DNA from: Silvimonas amylolytica
GTDB lineage: Bacteria; Pseudomonadota; Gammaproteobacteria; Burkholderiales; Chitinibacteraceae
Assembly (NCBI RefSeq): GCF_014645555.1
Contig: NZ_BMLY01000006.1
Coordinates: 186,001-250,000 of the forward strand
Direction: 5' to 3'
DNA: 64,000 bases
In this document: positions 35,843 to 45,752 of the stretch, in pieces
Numbering within the stretch: the first letter of the stretch is position 1
Layout of the letters: the number at the start of each line of letters is the position of its first letter
The notes under the pieces: generated by a model
What the model was told of the DNA's origin: nothing
The model's input: only the letters and a program-made list of their open reading frames with translations
The model's database searches: none
Translations under genes and position numbers: made by a program

Positions 35843-36478
35843 ATGGCTTTTGATTTGCAAGAACAGGAACAGATTGCCGAACTGAAGGCTGCCTGGGAGA
35901 GCTGGGGTAAATACATCGCCGGTCTGGTCGTGATTGGTCTCGTTGCCTATCTGGGCTGGACTGGCTGGAACTGGTGGGCGGGCAAGCAGGCGCAAGCGGC
36001 GGCTGACCAATATGCTGTGTTCCAGTCGTCTTACGCGGCTGATCCCGTCAAGGCTGTGGCGCAGGCTGATCTCTTGAAAAAGGATTATCCGGACAGCCCG
36101 TATGCCACACGCGCTGCGCTGTTGTCTGCCAAGGGCGCAGCAACAGCCAACGACACCAAGGGTGCACAGACCCAGCTGGAGTGGGTTATTGCGCATTCCT
36201 CTGAGTCCGCCATGCGTGATGCAGCTCGTCTGAGCCTGGCCTCTATTGAACTCGACCAGAAACAATATGACGCCGCTCTGAAAGTGCTGGCTGCCCGTGA
36301 GGGTGCTGCATACACGACGCTGTTTGCAGAGTTGCGTGGTGATGTGCTGGCCGCCAAGGGCGATGCGGCTGGTGCACGCGACGCTTATAAAGACGTGCTG
36401 GCCAAGCTCAAGCAAGAAAAGAACACACCTAATGCGGTTCTGGTTGAAGTAAAACTCGCTGCTCTCGGAAATTCCTGA
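35843..36478 (+). CDS. yfgM: YfgM-family tetratricopeptide membrane protein
   Basis: A 211-residue bitopic protein with a cytoplasmic N-terminus (MAFDLQEQEQIAELKAAWESW), one membrane helix (about 22-43) and a periplasmic TPR-like domain (about 50-205). In E. coli YfgM associates with the SecYEG translocon and the chaperone PpiD. The ATG at 35843 opens the family-typical sequence; an upstream in-frame ATG at 35789 would add 18 unrelated residues. BamB starts one base after its stop, so both are likely co-translated. Confidence 0.92.
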   Translation: MAFDLQEQEQIAELKAAWESWGKYIAGLVVIGLVAYLGWTGWNWWAGKQAQAAADQYAVFQSSYAADPVKAVAQADLLKKDYPDSPYATRAALLSAKGAATANDTKGAQTQLEWVIAHSSESAMRDAARLSLASIELDQKQYDAALKVLAAREGAAYTTLFAELRGDVLAAKGDAAGARDAYKDVLAKLKQEKNTPNAVLVEVKLAALGNS

Positions 36479-36479
36479 T

Positions 36480-37622
36480 ATGTCTTTGCAACGTCAGTTT
36501 GTACGTGGTTTGTGCCTCTCCGCGATTGCGGCGGTGCTGGCAGCTTGTGCCGCACCCAGCAACGCGCCAACACCATCGCCACTGCCCAAGGTCAAGAACA
36601 CCGTCAACGCGGCGGTGGAATGGCGCGCGTCGGCAGGTAGTAACGCTGAGTTTCTGCGGTTTTTGCCAGCTAACCTGGGCGATCTTGTCATTGTAGCCGG
36701 GGCGCCGGACAAGCTGACTGCATACAAACTGACGGGTGGTGGCATGCAATGGCGCGTGCGCCTTGAAAAGCCCGTAGCCGGTGGCGTGGGAGCGGGTAAC
36801 GGTATCGTGGTGGTCGGCACACTCAAGGGCGTGGTTTACGCGTTTGATGCCAATGGCAAGCCACTGTGGAATAGCCAGGCCTCCAGCGAAATCGTGGCGC
36901 CACCTGCAGTGGCCGATGACGTCGTGCTGATTCGCACTGGCGACGGCAAAATCTCCGCGCTGTCGAGTAGTGATGGCTCGGTGAAGTGGCAATATTCTCG
37001 CCAGCTGCCATCGCTGACATTGCGTAACTACGCGCCGTTTACTGTCTCTAATGGTGTTGTTTTTGCTGGCTTGCCGGCAGGGCATCTGGCGGCATTGTCC
37101 ACCGAAGACGGGCGTGTATTGTGGGATACGGTCGTATCTCAGCCTAAAGGTGCGACTGAAGTTGAGCGCGTAGCCGATATCGTTTCTGCTCCGCTGTTGA
37201 CCGGTGGTTCGGTCTGCGCAGCGAGCTATCAGGGGCGCGTAGCATGTTTTGACCCACGCAACGGTTCCACCATCTGGTCACGTGAAGCCTCAAGCTATTC
37301 GGGTGTGGCTTTTGATGGCAACAAGGTGTTTCTGACCGATGACCAGGGCCATGTTCGTGCCTACGAACGTGAAACCGGTCGCAGCGTCTGGGATCAAGAC
37401 AAGCTGGTCGCCCGCATCGTCAGTGCACCGGCCGTAGTGGGTGGATATGTCGCCGTCGGCGATCTGGAAGGCTACGTTCATCTGCTCAACGAAGACGACG
37501 GTAGTTTCGTCGCACAACTCGCAACCGACGGTAGTCGCATCGCTGCGGCACCGCAAACCTTCTCTGACCATCTGATTTTGCAGTCCCAAAAGGGCGATGT
37601 GTTTTCGGTTGGTATAAAGTAA
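36480..37622 (+). CDS. bamB: Outer membrane assembly lipoprotein BamB
   Basis: A 380-residue outer-membrane lipoprotein of the BAM complex, which inserts beta-barrel proteins. The signal peptide ends in a lipobox LAAC (Cys23). An eight-bladed PQQ-like beta-propeller follows, with repeats such as [26 protein letters not shown] and [13 protein letters not shown]. It is tightly placed between yfgM and der, the conserved order in proteobacteria. BamA and the other subunits are not in this window. Confidence 0.96.
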   Translation: MSLQRQFVRGLCLSAIAAVLAACAAPSNAPTPSPLPKVKNTVNAAVEWRASAGSNAEFLRFLPANLGDLVIVAGAPDKLTAYKLTGGGMQWRVRLEKPVAGGVGAGNGIVVVGTLKGVVYAFDANGKPLWNSQASSEIVAPPAVADDVVLIRTGDGKISALSSSDGSVKWQYSRQLPSLTLRNYAPFTVSNGVVFAGLPAGHLAALSTEDGRVLWDTVVSQPKGATEVERVADIVSAPLLTGGSVCAASYQGRVACFDPRNGSTIWSREASSYSGVAFDGNKVFLTDDQGHVRAYERETGRSVWDQDKLVARIVSAPAVVGGYVAVGDLEGYVHLLNEDDGSFVAQLATDGSRIAAAPQTFSDHLILQSQKGDVFSVGIK

Positions 37623-37627
37623 AACGC

Positions 37628-39064
37628 ATGAAGCCAACGATTGCCCTGGTAGGGCGCCCCAATGTGGGCAAATCCACTCTGTTTAACCGGTTGACCAAAA
37701 CGCGTGATGCGCTGGTCGCTGATATGCCGGGCCTGACCCGTGACCGTCACTATGGTCACGGCAAGGTGGGCGATCGCCCGTACTTTGTTGTCGATACGGG
37801 TGGTTTTGAACCGGTCGTCGACGAAGGCATCCTGCATGAAATGGCCCGCCAGACGCTGCAGGCCGTGGATGAAGCCGATGCCGTGATTTTCATTGTGGAT
37901 GGCCGTACCGGCATTACCCCGCAAGACAAGATCATTGCGCAGCGCCTGCGCGAGAGTCAGCGCCCGGTATGGGTTGCCGTCAACAAGGTTGAGGGCATGA
38001 CCCGCGGCGTTGTGGTGGCGGACTTCTACGAGTTGGGCCTGACCGAGCCGACCGCCATTTCCGCCTCGCATGGCGAGGGCGTTCGTGAACTCATCAGCGA
38101 AGTACTTGAGCGCTTTCCGGTCGATGAAGAATCGGCCGAAGCCGATCACCCCAAGTTTGCCGTGATTGGCCGACCGAACGTGGGCAAGTCCACGCTGGTG
38201 AATGCCGTGCTGGGTGAAGAGCGCGTCATTGCGTTCGACCAGCCGGGCACCACGCGTGACTCGGTGTACATCGATTTTGAGCGTAATGATCGGCAATACA
38301 CCATTATCGACACCGCCGGCATGCGCCGCCGCGGCAAGATTGATGACGTGATCGAAAAATTCTCCGTCATCAAAACCATGCAGGCGGTCACCGACGCCAA
38401 TGTCGCTGTGCTGGTGCTCGATGCCACGCAGGAAGTGTCGGATCAGGATGCCCGCCTGGCCAGTTTTGTACTGGAAACCGGGCGCGCGCTGGTGGTGGCC
38501 ATCAACAAGTGGGAATCCGCGGACGAAGTGCAGCGCGACCGTATCAAGCGCGAAATCGACCGCAAGCTCACCTTCCTTGATTTTGCCAAGTTCCACTATA
38601 TCTCTGCCCTGCGCGGGCAGGGTGTAGGCGATCTGTTCAAATCCATCGACCAGGCGTATCACGCGGCGATGATCAAGATTCCTACGCCCAAACTCACGCG
38701 CGCGCTGCAACTGATGGTAGAGCGTCAGCAGCCGCCGCTCTCCGGCAAGATTCGACCCAAGCTGCGCTACGCTCACCAGGGTGGGACTAATCCGCCGGTG
38801 GTGGTGGTGCACGGCAATGCGCTGGAACAGATTCCGGCGGTGTACTGGCGTTACCTTGAACGCAGCTTCATGACCATGTTCAAGTTGCAAGGTACACCCT
38901 TGCGCGTGCAGTTCAAGCGCGGGGATAACCCTTTCCAGGAGAAACTGGAAGAGCCGAAAAAACAGAGTTTGATGGAGCGCCGTCGCAAGGTGGTTGCGGG
39001 CAAAAAAGAAGAAAGCCGCAAGAAGCTGGCGGCACACAAGGCCAAAAAGCCATTCCGGCCGTAA
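37628..39064 (+). CDS. der: Ribosome biogenesis GTPase Der
   Basis: A 478-residue GTPase with two tandem G domains (about 1-165 and 180-350), each with its P-loop ([10 protein letters not shown] at about 8 and 184), and a C-terminal KH-like domain (about 355-440). It acts in assembly of the 50S ribosomal subunit and is essential in E. coli. NKWE and NKVE give the guanine-specificity motifs. The tail after residue 440 is strongly basic ([18 protein letters not shown]). It closes the cluster that starts at ndk. Confidence 0.98.
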   Translation: MKPTIALVGRPNVGKSTLFNRLTKTRDALVADMPGLTRDRHYGHGKVGDRPYFVVDTGGFEPVVDEGILHEMARQTLQAVDEADAVIFIVDGRTGITPQDKIIAQRLRESQRPVWVAVNKVEGMTRGVVVADFYELGLTEPTAISASHGEGVRELISEVLERFPVDEESAEADHPKFAVIGRPNVGKSTLVNAVLGEERVIAFDQPGTTRDSVYIDFERNDRQYTIIDTAGMRRRGKIDDVIEKFSVIKTMQAVTDANVAVLVLDATQEVSDQDARLASFVLETGRALVVAINKWESADEVQRDRIKREIDRKLTFLDFAKFHYISALRGQGVGDLFKSIDQAYHAAMIKIPTPKLTRALQLMVERQQPPLSGKIRPKLRYAHQGGTNPPVVVVHGNALEQIPAVYWRYLERSFMTMFKLQGTPLRVQFKRGDNPFQEKLEEPKKQSLMERRRKVVAGKKEESRKKLAAHKAKKPFRP

Positions 39065-39098
39065 CCTGTTTTACGGTTAGGCAATGGTAACTTGCCTA

Positions 39099-39127
39099 TT
39101 GGCAGCTAACAGCTTTTGTACTATAAG
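39099..39127 (+). promoter_or_regulatory. Sigma-70 promoter for hfq
   Basis: TTGGCA (39099-39104) and TATAAG (39122-39127) are each five of six to consensus with an ideal 17-base spacer. They lie about 80 bases before the hfq start, in the only noncoding gap between der and hfq. Confidence 0.7.
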
Positions 39128-39208
39128 CGTAAGACAGGTTGTAAAAAGCAAAGCAAATTAGAAGATTTGCGATTCACCACCAACAATAACGCATCGGAGA
39201 ATTAAAAC

Positions 39209-39475
39209 ATGAGTACCAAGGGGCAAATGCTACAAGACCCGTTCCTGAACATCCTGCGTAAAGAACATGTGCCGGTTTACATCTATCTGGTGAATGGCAT
39301 CAAGCTGCAAGGCCAGATCGAATCGTTCGATCAGTATGTTGTGTTGCTGCGCAACAACGTGACGCAAATGGTGTACAAGCACGCCATTTCCACCGTTGTC
39401 CCGTCGCGCCCGGTCAACATCCCGCATGAGCATCCGCAATCGGCTACAGTAGCCGCTGCGACGCCGGAAGCGTAA
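39209..39475 (+). CDS. hfq: RNA chaperone Hfq
   Basis: An 88-residue Sm-like RNA chaperone that pairs small RNAs with mRNAs. The Sm1 motif ([24 protein letters not shown], spanning residues 10-33) and the Sm2 motif ([14 protein letters not shown]) are essentially identical to E. coli Hfq. The C-terminal tail is short. GGAGAA precedes the ATG, a good promoter lies upstream and a hairpin terminator follows, so hfq can be made alone or at the head of hflX-hflK-hflC. Confidence 0.98.
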   Translation: MSTKGQMLQDPFLNILRKEHVPVYIYLVNGIKLQGQIESFDQYVVLLRNNVTQMVYKHAISTVVPSRPVNIPHEHPQSATVAAATPEA

Positions 39476-39491
39476 ATCGCCAGACCGGCAG

Positions 39492-39527
39492 AAAAAACCC
39501 CGGTGGTTTGGGCCCCGGGGTTTTTTT
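39492..39527 (+). terminator. Terminator after hfq
   Basis: CCCCGG (39498-39503) pairs with CCGGGG (39515-39520), extended by A and T tracts on the two arms. It probably acts partially, since hflX follows within 100 bases on the same strand. Confidence 0.8.
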
Positions 39528-39624
39528 CTGGCCAGGTGCCGCCATATTGCAAAGTACGGCCGCGCTTTGACGGATCGTCATCAGCGCCTGTTTCTCATCT
39601 TCGTTCCGGTTATCCAGAAAATTT

Positions 39625-40725
39625 ATGTTTGAACGCCACAAAGGCGGGGACCGTGCGGTTCTGGTCTGTCTTGATTTCAACGAACCGGACTATCGCGATG
39701 GTCAGGAAGAATTCGTACAGCTGGTTGAATCTGCTGGTGTGACGCCGGTTGCCATGGTCGAGGGTAGTCGTCGCAAGCCTGATCCCGCTTTCTTTGCCGG
39801 TACCGGTAAAGTTGAAGAGATCGCCGAGGCAGTGCGCGCCAATGAGGCTGAGGTGGTGATTTTCAACCACCAGCTTTCGCCAGCGCAGGAACGCAATCTG
39901 GAAAAAGCCATGCAGTGTCGGGTGGTCGATCGCACCACGCTGATTTTGGATATCTTTGCCCAGCGCGCTCGCACTGCAGAAGGCAAGTTGCAGGTGGAAC
40001 TGGCTCAGTTGTCGCACATGTCCACGCGCCTTGTGCGCGGCTGGACTCACCTTGAGCGGCAAAAGGGTGGGGTGGGCTTGCGTGGTCCGGGTGAGACGCA
40101 GCTGGAAACCGACCGTCGACTGCTCGGGATTCGTGTCAAACGCCTTAAAACGCAACTGGAAACGGTGCAAAAGCAGCGCAAGACACAACGCCGGGCGCGT
40201 GAGCGTCGCAACGAGTTCTCCGTGTCGATTGTGGGCTATACCAATGCAGGTAAGTCGACGCTTTTCAATGCGCTGACCAAGGCCAACATTTATGCGGCCA
40301 ACCAACTGTTTGCCACGCTGGATACGACGTCACGCAAGCTGTTCCTGGATCAGGATCACTCAGTGGTCATTTCTGATACGGTCGGCTTTATCCGCCAGTT
40401 GCCACATACTCTGGTGGCTGCATTTCGCGCTACGCTGGAAGAAACGTTGCATGCTGACTTGTTGTTGCATGTCGTTGACGTGAATCATCCGCTGCGCGAT
40501 ATGCAGGTGGAAGAAGTCAACAAAGTTTTAAATGAAGTGGGTGCGGAACACATTGAGCAGTTGATGGTCTGGAACAAGATCGACCTGAAAGGGCTTGCGC
40601 CAGCAGTCGAGCATGACGAGTATGATAAAATCCGTGCGGTTCGTGTAAGCGCCGCGCAGGGGGAAGGGCTCGATTTGCTGCGGGGCGCGCTGGTCGATGC
40701 AATGAGTCAACCCGTCGAGGAATAA
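39625..40725 (+). CDS. hflX: Ribosome-associated GTPase HflX
   Basis: A 366-residue GTPase that splits stalled or hibernating ribosomes, notably under heat stress. The N-terminal HflX domain (about 1-190) has the glycine-rich GGVGLRGPGETQLETDRR segment; the G domain (about 195-360) has the P-loop GYTNAGKSTLF, DTVGFI and NKID. It is shorter than the E. coli protein (426 residues), mostly at the C-terminus, as in many betaproteobacteria. It follows hfq and precedes hflK by nine bases. Confidence 0.96.
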   Translation: MFERHKGGDRAVLVCLDFNEPDYRDGQEEFVQLVESAGVTPVAMVEGSRRKPDPAFFAGTGKVEEIAEAVRANEAEVVIFNHQLSPAQERNLEKAMQCRVVDRTTLILDIFAQRARTAEGKLQVELAQLSHMSTRLVRGWTHLERQKGGVGLRGPGETQLETDRRLLGIRVKRLKTQLETVQKQRKTQRRARERRNEFSVSIVGYTNAGKSTLFNALTKANIYAANQLFATLDTTSRKLFLDQDHSVVISDTVGFIRQLPHTLVAAFRATLEETLHADLLLHVVDVNHPLRDMQVEEVNKVLNEVGAEHIEQLMVWNKIDLKGLAPAVEHDEYDKIRAVRVSAAQGEGLDLLRGALVDAMSQPVEE

Positions 40726-40734
40726 CAAGATCCC

Positions 40735-41919
40735 ATGAGTCAAAACGATCCGCAGTGGGGTGGTGGTCGCAAGGACGGCCCGCCCGATCTGGACGAAATC
40801 ATCCGTAACTTCACCAACAAGCTGGCCCGTTTCTTTGGGGGCGGTAACCGGCCTCCTTCCCAGCCGGGTGGGCGCAGTGGCATTCCTGGTGGTAGCACCG
40901 GCGTAGTGGCCATTGTCGGCATTGTGGCTGTGCTGTGGCTGGCCTCCGGTTTTTACGTGGTTGATGAGCGTGAGAATGCGCTGATCCTGCGTTTTGGCCG
41001 CTATGTCGAAACCGTCAACAAGTCAGGTCTGAAGTGGCATTACCCATGGCCGATCGAGACGCGTGAACTGATCAATGTCACTGAGATCCGCAGTCTGGAA
41101 GTGGGTGGACGCGGCGACAACGGCAGTGATGAGTCGATCATGCTGACGGGCGACCAGAACATCCTGCAGGTGCAACTTGAAGTGCAATACACGCTCAAGT
41201 CCGCGCAAGACTTTGCTTTCAGCAACCGGTTTGTTGATCGCGACGGCAAGGATATGGTCAAGCAGGCTGCAGAAACAGCAATTCGTGAAGTGGTCGGCCA
41301 GAACAAGGTGGATTACGTGCTGAATGAAGGCCGCGGCAAGATTGCGGAAGACACACGTGACCTGATCCAGAATCTGCTGGACCGCTATGGCACCGGGATT
41401 ACTGTGGCCCGGGTGAACATCTCCGACGTGCAACCACCGGAACAAGTGCAAACCGCGTTTGCTGATGCCGTGAAGGCGCGGCAGGATCGGGCCCGTCTGA
41501 TCAACGAAGGTACAGCGTATGCCAATGACGTGGTACCCAAGGCCAGTGGTACGGCGGCACGCTTGATGGAAGAGGCTCAGGGTTATCGGCAGCGCGTGGT
41601 ATCGCAGGCAGAAGGCGATGCGTCCCGCTTCAAACAGGTGGCCACCGAGTACGCCAAAGCGCCGCAGGTCACACGTGAACGGATGTATCTGGACGCCATG
41701 CAGCAAATGTTCCAGAACACCACCAAAATTCTGGTGGATCAGAAGAGCAACGGCAGCCTGTTGTACCTGCCGCTGGATAAGCTGATTCAGTCGACCAATC
41801 CCGCTCCGTCTGCGGATGTGGCCAAGCCGGCTGTATCGGCTGATACCACGGCAGACGCTTCTCCGGCCGCAACGCCGGCCGTCACGGCGTCAGACCGTGG
41901 CGGGCGTGACGGACGTTAA
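40735..41919 (+). CDS. hflK: FtsH protease modulator HflK
   Basis: A 394-residue SPFH/band-7 membrane protein that with HflC forms a large periplasmic cage around FtsH. A glycine/proline-rich cytoplasmic start (residues 1-55) is followed by one membrane helix (about 58-80), the band-7 domain (about 85-280) and a C-terminal region of low complexity rich in Ala, Asp and Pro (about 350-394). RENALILRFGRYVETVNKSGLKWHYPWPIE is the typical domain entry. It is 12 bases ahead of hflC, with which it is surely co-translated. Confidence 0.96.
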   Translation: MSQNDPQWGGGRKDGPPDLDEIIRNFTNKLARFFGGGNRPPSQPGGRSGIPGGSTGVVAIVGIVAVLWLASGFYVVDERENALILRFGRYVETVNKSGLKWHYPWPIETRELINVTEIRSLEVGGRGDNGSDESIMLTGDQNILQVQLEVQYTLKSAQDFAFSNRFVDRDGKDMVKQAAETAIREVVGQNKVDYVLNEGRGKIAEDTRDLIQNLLDRYGTGITVARVNISDVQPPEQVQTAFADAVKARQDRARLINEGTAYANDVVPKASGTAARLMEEAQGYRQRVVSQAEGDASRFKQVATEYAKAPQVTRERMYLDAMQQMFQNTTKILVDQKSNGSLLYLPLDKLIQSTNPAPSADVAKPAVSADTTADASPAATPAVTASDRGGRDGR

Positions 41920-41931
41920 CAGGGAGAGGTC

Positions 41932-42822
41932 ATGAATCGAATTATTCCGACCCTCGCGGTCATTCTTGTCGTACTTTTTGTGTTGAGCCTGGCGCTCTTC
42001 ACGGTGGACCAGCGTCAGTACGCTGTTGTGTTCCAGTTCTCGGAATTCAAGCGCGTGCTCAAGGAGCCCGGCATTTTCTTCAAAGTGCCGCTGTTGCAAG
42101 ACGTGCGTTACTTTGATCGCCGCATTCAGAGTATTGATGAAGCTGAACCTGCACGTATTCAGACCATCGAGAAGATGAACGTCAAGGTTGATAGCTATAT
42201 CAAGTGGCAAATCGTTGACGTTGAGCGTTACTACCGCGCGGTAGGGCTGGACGAAAGCAAGGCCCGCGACCGTCTGCGCAATACGGTTAACAACATGTTG
42301 CGTGACGAATTCGGCAAGCGCACGGTACAGGATGTGATCTCTGGCCAGCGTGACGCCGTGATGGCACGCGTACAGCAGGTTGCCGATGCGGACGCGGCTC
42401 GTATTGGGGTGCGCGTGGTGGATGTCCGGATCAAACGTGTCGAACTGGAAGACAGCACGCTGAACTCGGTGTACGAACGCATGCAGTCTGAGCGTAAGGC
42501 CGTGGCCAATCAGTTGCGTGCCGAAGGTGCGGCGGCAGCCGAGCAGATCAAGGCGGATGCAGATCGCCAGCGCGAAGTGCTGCTGGCCGACGCCTACAGC
42601 AAGGCGCAAGCGCTCAAGGGCGAAGGGGATGCCAAGGCCGCGGCTATTTATGCGGATGCCTACGGCAAGAATCCTGAGTTCTATTCGTTCTACCGCAGTC
42701 TCGAAGCCTACAAACAAAGCTTCAGCAAAAAGTCTGACATGATGGTGGTTGACCCGAGTTCTGATTTCTTCAAGTACATGAAAAATCCGGGCGTGGGTGC
42801 TACTGGCAAAGCAGGCAAATAA
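41932..42822 (+). CDS. hflC: FtsH protease modulator HflC
   Basis: A 296-residue partner of HflK. It has an N-terminal membrane helix (about 5-24), the SPFH domain (about 25-200; VDQRQYAVVFQFSEFKRVLKEPG) and a coiled-coil helix (about 200-255) ending in the YPEFYSFYRSLEAY-like segment (NPEFYSFYRSLEAYKQSF). Its stop is immediately followed by the GTG of the DUF2065 gene with no gap. The order hflX-hflK-hflC-DUF2065-hisZ-purA is conserved in betaproteobacteria. Confidence 0.97.
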   Translation: MNRIIPTLAVILVVLFVLSLALFTVDQRQYAVVFQFSEFKRVLKEPGIFFKVPLLQDVRYFDRRIQSIDEAEPARIQTIEKMNVKVDSYIKWQIVDVERYYRAVGLDESKARDRLRNTVNNMLRDEFGKRTVQDVISGQRDAVMARVQQVADADAARIGVRVVDVRIKRVELEDSTLNSVYERMQSERKAVANQLRAEGAAAAEQIKADADRQREVLLADAYSKAQALKGEGDAKAAAIYADAYGKNPEFYSFYRSLEAYKQSFSKKSDMMVVDPSSDFFKYMKNPGVGATGKAGK

Positions 42823-43008
42823 GTGACACCGACCCTCTGGCAGGCGCTAGCAATGGTGCTGGTTCTGGAGGGTCTGATGCCGTTTGCGTTTCCGGGAACA
42901 TGGCGCAAAACCGTGACCTGGATCGCGCAAATGCATGATTTGCAAGTCCGCTTGTTTGGACTGTTGCTGCTTTTGGGCGCTGCCCTTGTGGCGGTTCTTG
43001 CCCGCTAA
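42823..43008 (+). CDS. DUF2065 small membrane protein
   Basis: A 61-residue membrane protein of the DUF2065 (YjeT) family. Two hydrophobic helices (about 6-24 and 42-60) flank a short basic loop (PGTWRKTVTWIAQMHDLQ). The role is unknown; the conserved place directly behind hflC hints at a link to the HflKC-FtsH complex, though this is inference. The start is a GTG directly abutting the hflC stop, so its translation is coupled. Confidence 0.88.
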   Translation: MTPTLWQALAMVLVLEGLMPFAFPGTWRKTVTWIAQMHDLQVRLFGLLLLLGAALVAVLAR

Positions 43009-43137
43009 CAGCGGCATTCATGAGATAATACGATACGAAAATCACGGCCCCGGTGCGTTCAGCGCGCCAGGGCCTTGATTTGTCTGGATTTTCTGTTAAG
43101 CGGATTTTTGAGAATCTGCAACACTCCTGGTTTGAAA

Positions 43138-44283
43138 ATGCGTAACTGGATTCTGCCGGAATACATTTCCGATGTGCTGCCCCGCGAGGCTCGCCAGATT
43201 GAGGCGATGCGCCGTGGTTTGCTCGATCTTTTTTCCCGCTACGGCTACGAGCTGGTCATGCCGCCGCTGGTCGAATATGTTGAATCCTTGTTCCTGCATG
43301 ATGATCCTGCACTGGATCTGAAGACATTCAAGCTGGTCGACGAAATGACCGGCCGGCAAATGGGGCTGCGTGCCGATATCACGCCGCAGGTTGCGCGAAT
43401 TGACGCACATATCCTCAATCGTCAGGGCGTGGCACGCCTGTGCTATTCCGGCTCTGTGGTCAGCACGCGTCCGGACGGCATTCTATCCACGCGTGAGCCA
43501 CGTCAGATTGGTGCCGAAATCTATGGCTGTGCTGATGTTGCTGCTGATGTGGAAGTCATTGAACTGATGTTTGAGAGCCTTGCGTTCGGCGGGCTCAAAA
43601 CGGCACGTCTGGACGTGGGGCACATTGGTTTGTTCCATGCGCTGGCGGATGCGGCAGGCCTGAAGGGCGATCTGCGCGACCAGACTTTCCATGCACTCCA
43701 GCAAAAAGACTTGCCAACGTTGCGCGAGTTGTCAGTAGCGCTGGATCCAGCGCTTGCCGCTGGACTGCAAGCATTGCCCACGCTGTACGGTGGCTACGAT
43801 GTATTGGCACGTGCGCGCGCCGCGTTGCCGGCGCTGCCGGGCGTGACCGCAGCCTTGAACGCGCTGGAAACGCTGTTTGCTGCACTCAAGGCACGAGGTA
43901 TTGCAGTGCGCTTTGATCTGGCCGAGGTGCGCAGCAGTGACTACCACACAGGCCTGGTGTTCGCCGCTTACGCTGATGGTTTTGCTAACGCAGTCGCGCG
44001 TGGCGGCCGCTATGACAGCGTGGGCGAGCGTTTTGGTCGTTCGCGCCCGGCCACCGGGTTCAGTCTGGATATGCGTGAACTGAGCCGGTTACCGTTCCCG
44101 GAGCAAGGTGCCGCCATTCTGGCGCCAGCTGGTGACGATGCTGAACTGATTGCTGCCGTGCGCCGTCTGCGCGACGCCGGTGAAACCGTGATTGTTGATC
44201 TGGGCGTCAAGCCCGAAGAAGTCGCCGTCAACCGCCGTCTGGTGCTTAAGGGCGGCCAGTGGCAGGTTGATCCGCTTGTCTGA
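43138..44283 (+). CDS. hisZ: ATP phosphoribosyltransferase regulatory subunit
   Basis: A 381-residue paralogue of histidyl-tRNA synthetase that lacks tRNA charging and instead activates the short-form HisG in histidine synthesis. It keeps the class II fold (WILPEYISDVLPREARQIE, LRADITPQVARI, GGRYDSVGERFGRSRPATGFS) but lacks the full anticodon domain. I chose the ATG at 43138, which opens the usual MRNWILPEYI; an earlier in-frame ATG at 43075 gives unrelated residues. No hisG is present in this window. purA follows 88 bases later. Confidence 0.94.
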   Translation: MRNWILPEYISDVLPREARQIEAMRRGLLDLFSRYGYELVMPPLVEYVESLFLHDDPALDLKTFKLVDEMTGRQMGLRADITPQVARIDAHILNRQGVARLCYSGSVVSTRPDGILSTREPRQIGAEIYGCADVAADVEVIELMFESLAFGGLKTARLDVGHIGLFHALADAAGLKGDLRDQTFHALQQKDLPTLRELSVALDPALAAGLQALPTLYGGYDVLARARAALPALPGVTAALNALETLFAALKARGIAVRFDLAEVRSSDYHTGLVFAAYADGFANAVARGGRYDSVGERFGRSRPATGFSLDMRELSRLPFPEQGAAILAPAGDDAELIAAVRRLRDAGETVIVDLGVKPEEVAVNRRLVLKGGQWQVDPLV

Positions 44284-44370
44284 TACGCGGGCTTTTCGCC
44301 AGGGAGTCTGCTAAAAAGCGGGCTGCCTGAATGTAAATGATTGTTCTATCTGGTTAAATCGAGGTTCTGA

Positions 44371-45666
<1,296 letters not shown>

Positions 45667-45682
45667 TCGGCCGAAGCCTCAA

Positions 45683-45709
45683 AAAAAGCCCCGCAATGCG
45701 GGGCTTTTT
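45683..45709. terminator. Bidirectional terminator after purA
   Basis: AAAAAGCCCCGC/GCGGGGCTTTTT with a three-base loop AAT, between the convergent purA and hybrid kinase genes. Confidence 0.93.
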
Positions 45710-45752
45710 CTTTCTGCCTGACACGGGCAACGAGGTCTTCAATCAGATGGTT

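Noticed and set aside
37478-39037. A 519-codon minus-strand frame opposite der
   Set aside because: Shadow of a highly conserved GTPase gene, with no family signature.
43138-44283. A second histidyl-tRNA synthetase
   Set aside because: It lacks the full anticodon domain and sits in the hflC-purA neighbourhood typical for HisZ; the true hisS is at 34467-35753.
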